A stretch of DNA of 64,000 bases from Erigeron canadensis (taxonomy: Eukaryota > Streptophyta > Magnoliopsida > Asterales > Asteraceae): assembly GCF_010389155.1 (NCBI RefSeq), contig NC_057766.1, positions 37,829,516 to 37,893,515 on the forward strand. Direction: 5' to 3'. Shown here piece after piece: positions 59,380-64,000 of the stretch (the first letter of the stretch is position 1; the number at the start of each line of letters is the position of its first letter). The position numbers were made by a program, and so were the translations under genes. The notes beneath the pieces were generated by a model. The model was given only the letters and a program-made list of their open reading frames with translations, did not search any database and was not told the origin of the DNA.

Positions 59380-60333
59380 GTAATATATGAAAGAAAAATG
59401 AGATGCTTAATAACTCTGCATACCAAAAACTGATGCATATCTTTTTCTAGTTGATGCGTGTAGAGGCTATTTTTCTTCTGCTTTGTTCTCTACCTTGTGA
59501 CATTCTTTCTGACTTCTATTCTAAGTTTCTAACCTCAAATAGTCAAATGTATACTTACTGTAAAACATGTTTAATAGTATTGTGTTATAATGTTCTTGTT
59601 CTTGTTTTTGTTCGGTTGGGTATCTCTTGTTGCACTTCAAAGTTATTTGAAATGTTGTTTTAAACTATCACTATCACAGATATTGTTCTTGGTGACAAGT
59701 TTCTCTATGGATCGAAAGAGGCTTGCAAAGCCTCATATGTGTAGCCTAGTTGGTTCCAAAGATGGGGGCATTTTAATATTTTATGTATCACAGGTTTCAT
59801 TCCCGTTGATTTATAAGAAAATTTCTTTGGTGAAGATGGATTGGTTAGCTAAGGCGCTAGGCCAACACCTTAGTGGGCTGCTAAGCGATTTAATTTACCT
59901 ATTATGTGATGGGCCTGTTCGCATGGTTGGTTGGGTTACTCGTGGAAAAACCTTTTGGAGAAATGCCCGATAAATATTGTTTTAGAACTTTCACCTTATG
60001 CTGGGTACATCCGTCAGATGACCCTCTTTATTTGTGCATTAGTGGTATGTACAGTTCTTTGTGCATTTATCAAATAAGGTGGTACACTGGTTATATATCA
60101 CCACTCTATTTATATATGCTGAGTCATGATGAATCCTTCCGGTTTTATAGTTAGAACAGACATGAAAATGTTGCAAATTTGTTTGAGTTAATTAGGGAAA
60201 CGTATGGTTTTATGGATCATGGGCAATGAAAGTCACTTTTCTGTCCCAAAAGGATCTCATTCCGCATTACTCGGATATAGAAAACTAAGTTCACTTAAAA
60301 CTTTTGTACTATGAGCCCTACATTTTAACACAT
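59380..60333. other. Gene-free stretch downstream of MYCBP
   Basis: No gene. A plus-strand frame of 127 codons (59590-59973) is hydrophobic, low in complexity at its start and matches no family I know. It may lie in MYCBP 3' UTR or in a decayed repeat. Confidence 0.35.
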
Positions 60334-60600
60334 ACTAGCATGGTGCCCGGCGACGGTGGCGGTGGCGATAACGTGTAGTGTAGGCTATTGAAGTAAATGT
60401 AATTAATATAATGATTAATCTGTTCTAAAAAAATATAATAGTTAATATAGTTATTTTAAAAGTTAAGGTAACAGTGGTGTATTTATTTTATTTAGAGTAG
60501 AGGTGTATTGTATTTAGGGTATGTTGTTATTTTATTTAGAGTAGAGGTGTATTGTATTTAGGGTATGTTGTATTTAGGGTATGTTGTTTTAGTGGAAGGT
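60334..60600 (-). mobile_element. Helitron-like element (H12), 3' end clear
   Basis: On minus the 3' end reads CCGTCGCCGGGCACCATG then CTAG followed by T (60334-60337). The 5' end is not defined. Internal tandem repeats (GTGTATTGTATTTAGGG and TTTATTTAGAGTAGAG) occupy 60475-60597. Confidence 0.4.
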
Positions 60601-61015
60601 ATTTTTGAAATAAAACAGCTACATAAACTTATGCTTGTCTCTAAATGATTTCAACTTTCAATATCATCACCTTTCTTTATACACGTATGTCGAAAATTGT
60701 TGAATTATTCAAATGTTTCTTTCAGATTAATGGGCCAATAGATGATGCAGTCTTTCAAAGGCACCATTCTCCCAAGGCAAATACCTTGTGGGTCCGAGTG
60801 TGGACCAGAAACTGGTCACGTGTTTGATCCCAATTCTGACAACAGTCATCAAATCCAATTGTTCATTTTCTAAGGTGTAGTCTTTGTGGAAGGGTCATAT
60901 TTGGCACACCCAAAATATCGTGGTGGAAAAGTTGACCGTCTTAAGAAGCATTGGGAGTGATATACTTACAATCAACAATCGGTTTTTTAAATCATATGTA
61001 GCACACCAACTAAAC

Positions 61016-62055
61016 TTGGAGTGATGGCATCCCATGGATTATGGGTGCGTGATGGCATCCCATGGATTATGGGTGCGTGGTGGGCGTGGCACCACCACAG
61101 AACGCTGCCGCCAACGACCTATCACACGTGGTGGTGAAGAACTGCATGGTCAAACTACGCCAAGGTTAGATAGTGGGAGTGACGATCGAGGTGCTTGCAA
61201 TGGCTATTTTTTAATTTTCAACGATTGTTTGCTTTTTTTTGTTTTTGTTTTTTGTTTTCATTCATTCCCTATATATATTTACACACAAAATCCATCATAT
61301 TTTACACAACACATATCATATCTTACAAACACCTTCATTCACCTATACTTCAAATTTATACACACACCTTTCCTTCCATACTTCAAATCATGAAAAAAAC
61401 AGGGCGATGACCGTTCTTGATGAAAAATAATGGCGATGCAAAATCACATGCTTAACGACGCGTCTGAAGTAAACAATGTAATTCAGAGCGTAACAGACAA
61501 CAAGGCAGCTTACATAGCCGAAATCGAAGGAATTAAAGTTGTAGGTCGAATTCGTAGCGTCGTCGAAAATGAGTATGATGTATATTTTTGACAGAAGATC
61601 GATTGGCTGAATCAATTTTTTTTCCAACTTACCGCCGCCCCTTCCACATTAACAACCACGGTAGACCACGCGGAATGCTGGCAAGGCAGTGTCGGTGGGG
61701 GTCGGCCTGTAGATTACCAGACTGACCTGCGGGAGGACTACGCATCTCCTCAACCCGACGACGCTGTCGGGTCTCCTGAACCCTATCGATACATTTATCG
61801 CAACGACGACGATAGTATTGCTGACATGGACTATTCCGATTGTTAGTATCATGTGTTTTATAATTATTACTATTAAAATTTATTATGTAGTGTTTTAGTT
61901 GAATGAAATTTTAATTATTAAATAAAATGAATATTGTAGTGAGTAGTGGGATGCCAATAAAATTTGAGTGAGTGGTGGAGTTGATGTGACGTAAGATGAT
62001 TGGTTAGAAGTGAGTGATAAGATATGACATGGAAGTTCGGATGCCAACACTCTTA
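61016..62055. mobile_element. Harbinger-like non-autonomous element, 1.04 kb
   Basis: Left end TTGGAGTGATGGCATCC and inverted right end TAAGAGTGTTGGCATCC agree at 13 of 17 bases. A 28-bp unit containing the left end is tandemly doubled (61023-61050, 61051-61078). The interior has higher GC and a broken reading frame (61430-61846). The flanking trinucleotides CTT and TTA are not a clean duplication. Confidence 0.45.
61430..61846 (+). pseudogene. Unassigned reading frame broken by one TGA
   Basis: ATG at 61430 starts MAMQNHMLNDASEVNNVIQS and runs 53 codons to TGA at 61589. The same frame then stays open for 84 codons to TAG at 61844, ending NDDDSIADMDYSDC. The second part is Asp/Pro/Gly-rich and acidic. 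No family recognised. It lies inside the Harbinger-like element and may be an accessory transposon ORF or a captured host exon. Confidence 0.35.
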
Positions 62056-62059
62056 GAAG

Positions 62060-62882
62060 CTAGAAACCTGATACGAGACCTTTTTGATGTATAAACAACA
62101 TTCTATCTTCCAAGTCTGAATCATCGAAGATTTCAAGTTCGAATCTTTGTAACTTCAAATGGTCAAGGAGATAGTTGGAACCGGGCACGGACAAAACTGC
62201 AAAAGTACCCTGTTTGACCACTAGATTTCAGTAAAAAAAATTTTTGTCATTCAATTCTTAGATTGAAAATATAGATGCATTTATTAGAGTTAGCAGCAAA
62301 AAGTACTATATTCGAGTTTTAGTAACATTCTGTAAAAAGTATAAGAGCTATTTTTCACAATTATTTGCTAAAGTGTAGATGAAACTGAAGTAGGTAAAAA
62401 CTTGGATTTAAAGCTGAAACTTAGTTCTATATTTTAAGTTTTCTTTCAATGTAAGTGATGAAATACTAATGTAGATGATGTGCTTGTAAGTTTTGTTCTT
62501 ATGTAAGTAATGTAATCTAAAAGAATACAATTTATGATATCATACTCTATAAGATTGTACCAATATCAACAAGAAATCTTTACGTGTATTGCTTACGTGA
62601 AATAATCAACGACGGATCATCTATATTATACTATTAAACATTTACTTAATTAGTCATTAAATATTTGTGTTTGGTAAGCAAGTATTGTACTAATTAGTAC
62701 GTAATACATCTAATTAAGTACGAGTAGGTTATTTGAAACTCGTTCCTCTTGAACCTTTCAGATACAAAGTCGTTCACGACTATGTAGTCAACAATTTAGT
62801 TTGAAATATTTATATAATTGCGTGATTGGAAGGGTGCATCGATTATGACGTGGGTGGTTGAGTTTTTTCTTCTATGATATAA
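62060..62882. other. Gene-free stretch
   Basis: No gene. TCTATATTATACTATTAAAC at about 62610 resembles a Helitron 5' end without a partner. Confidence 0.4.
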
Positions 62883-63303
62883 CACTACAAACAATATTGT
62901 ATTTGTTCACATTTTTAGGTGAGTGTGAACAAATTAAAAATTTTGTCACGCTTTTTAGTGTGTAGAAATATATTGAATTAAAAGTATATGGAAATTTCTC
63001 CACACTAAAAAGTGTGTATAAATAAAAGTTCACACTTTTTAGTGTGAACTTTCATACTTATTTTGTCACACCTCATTTGTTCATGGTAACTTTTTTAGTT
63101 GCCGTGGATAAATGGAGTGTGACAAAATAATTATGAAAGTTCACACTAAAAAGTGTGAACTTATTTCTACACATTTTTTAGTGTGAAGAAATTTCCACAC
63201 ACTTTTAATTCAATATATTTCTACACATTAAAAAGCATAACAAAAATTTTAATTTGTTCACATTCACCTAAAAGTGTGAACAAATGCAATATGATTTATA
63301 GTG
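62883..63303. mobile_element. CACTA-type foldback element
   Basis: 421 bp beginning CACTACAAACAATATTG and ending CAATATGATTTATAGTG, almost entirely an inverted repeat. The 3-bp duplication TAA stands at 62880-62882 and 63304-63306, as CACTA transposons make. The arms contain repeated TTCACACTTTTTAGTGTGAA palindromes, so the fold is nested. Non-coding. Confidence 0.85.
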
Positions 63304-63309
63304 TAATTA

Positions 63310-64000
63310 TAACAACAATATACATATATTTCATATGAACTTGAAACTTATCTAGTACGGAGTATATAAATTACGTTTCCATCATATCTTGATTAAAGAC
63401 TATGTACTCGTAATATATTTAGCTAGCTATCAAGCCCACATTAATTTATACAAAACTCGATCTATGCATATTTTGTCCCTGGAAAAACATTTGGTACAAA
63501 CTTAATATTATATATATAACTAATTTTGTTTCATCATCTAACGAATAATAAATATATTACTTGAGAAATTATTATGTGACATACTAAATAAAGGTTAGGT
63601 TAAGTTGGAAATTAGGTTCGGGATAATTTTAAAGTTAAGAGTGTACGTTGGCAGTCAATGGATCATAGTCGCGGTAAACACCTTTGCCGCGGAATAATAC
63701 CACCGCCAACAATTTTTGACGTGGTGTAGAGAAGGTTTTGTGGCAAAATTTACAACACATGAAACTATGAAATATGGATATTCTTTAATTTCTTGTTTGT
63801 TATGGGTTACTTTTGTATTTTTGTTGGGTTTTTATATATCAGGTATAGTAATGATGTGAGTTATGAGTGAGCTAGAGATGAGTTGTTAATGAAAACTGAA
63901 ATGTGATATAAGAAAGGAGTAAATCAAATGACATAAAAGAATGAGAAATGATTCATACACAACACCTTTTAGCTATATACAACACTGTATGCATTATATA
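63310..64000. other. Gene-free right edge
   Basis: No gene or element recognised up to the window end. Confidence 0.5.

Noticed and set aside
59590..59973. 127-codon plus-strand ORF downstream of MYCBP
   Set aside because: Starts in a T-rich stretch giving a Phe/Leu run and shows no recognisable domain; may be 3' UTR or decayed repeat.

Overview
The window is AT-rich plant nuclear DNA. Its genes are split by many short GT-AG introns, and intergenic space is full of MITEs, Helitron-like ends and SINEs. Seven complete protein-coding genes of known families are readable, plus one short in-frame derivative ORF. Family signatures point to a eudicot. Asteraceae is my best guess, from the style of the ERF proteins and of a LINE reverse-transcriptase remnant, but this is inference.

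Left part (1-24 kb): four intronless AP2/ERF genes, all on the minus strand (ERF-a 4881-5495, ERF-b 8684-9277, ERF-c 18837-19466, ERF-d 23115-23795). They are group IX ERF1/ERF15-like activators with an N-terminal NENDS box, one AP2 domain and a C-terminal EDLL-type activation motif. They form two pairs (a/b and c/d), so the cluster grew by tandem duplication. Each has a TATA box and, about 75-120 bp further upstream, a shared W-box plus GCC-box-like module. A fifth copy of that module with its own TATA box lies at about 960-1085 without a recognisable ERF behind it.

Middle part (24-42 kb): no convincing gene. It holds an array of hairpin repeats, two long-TIR elements with AATTACACTTTT-type ends, tRNA-derived SINEs, a LINE remnant, three copies of a small MITE sitting in TA-rich DNA, and several Helitron-like elements.

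Right part (42-60 kb): a 15-exon alpha-galactosidase gene (+, 42104-45606), a 7-exon METTL2/6/8-type tRNA methyltransferase gene (-, 46630-50185), a 6-exon AT-hook AHL gene (-, 51732-54893) and a 5-exon MYCBP/AMY-1 homologue (+, 57301-59369). Splice phases of all four close exactly. Between the convergent alpha-galactosidase and METTL genes lies the scar of a tandem duplication: a dead copy of the METTL terminal exon, then a collapsed second alpha-galactosidase. The latter keeps the signal-peptide start and the last few codons in one frame, giving an intact 41-codon ORF.

Far right (60-64 kb): transposon remnants, including a Harbinger-like element with a reading frame broken by a single TGA, and a perfectly bounded CACTA-type foldback (62883-63303, TAA target duplication).

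Identifications come from reading the sequence only; no database search was possible.
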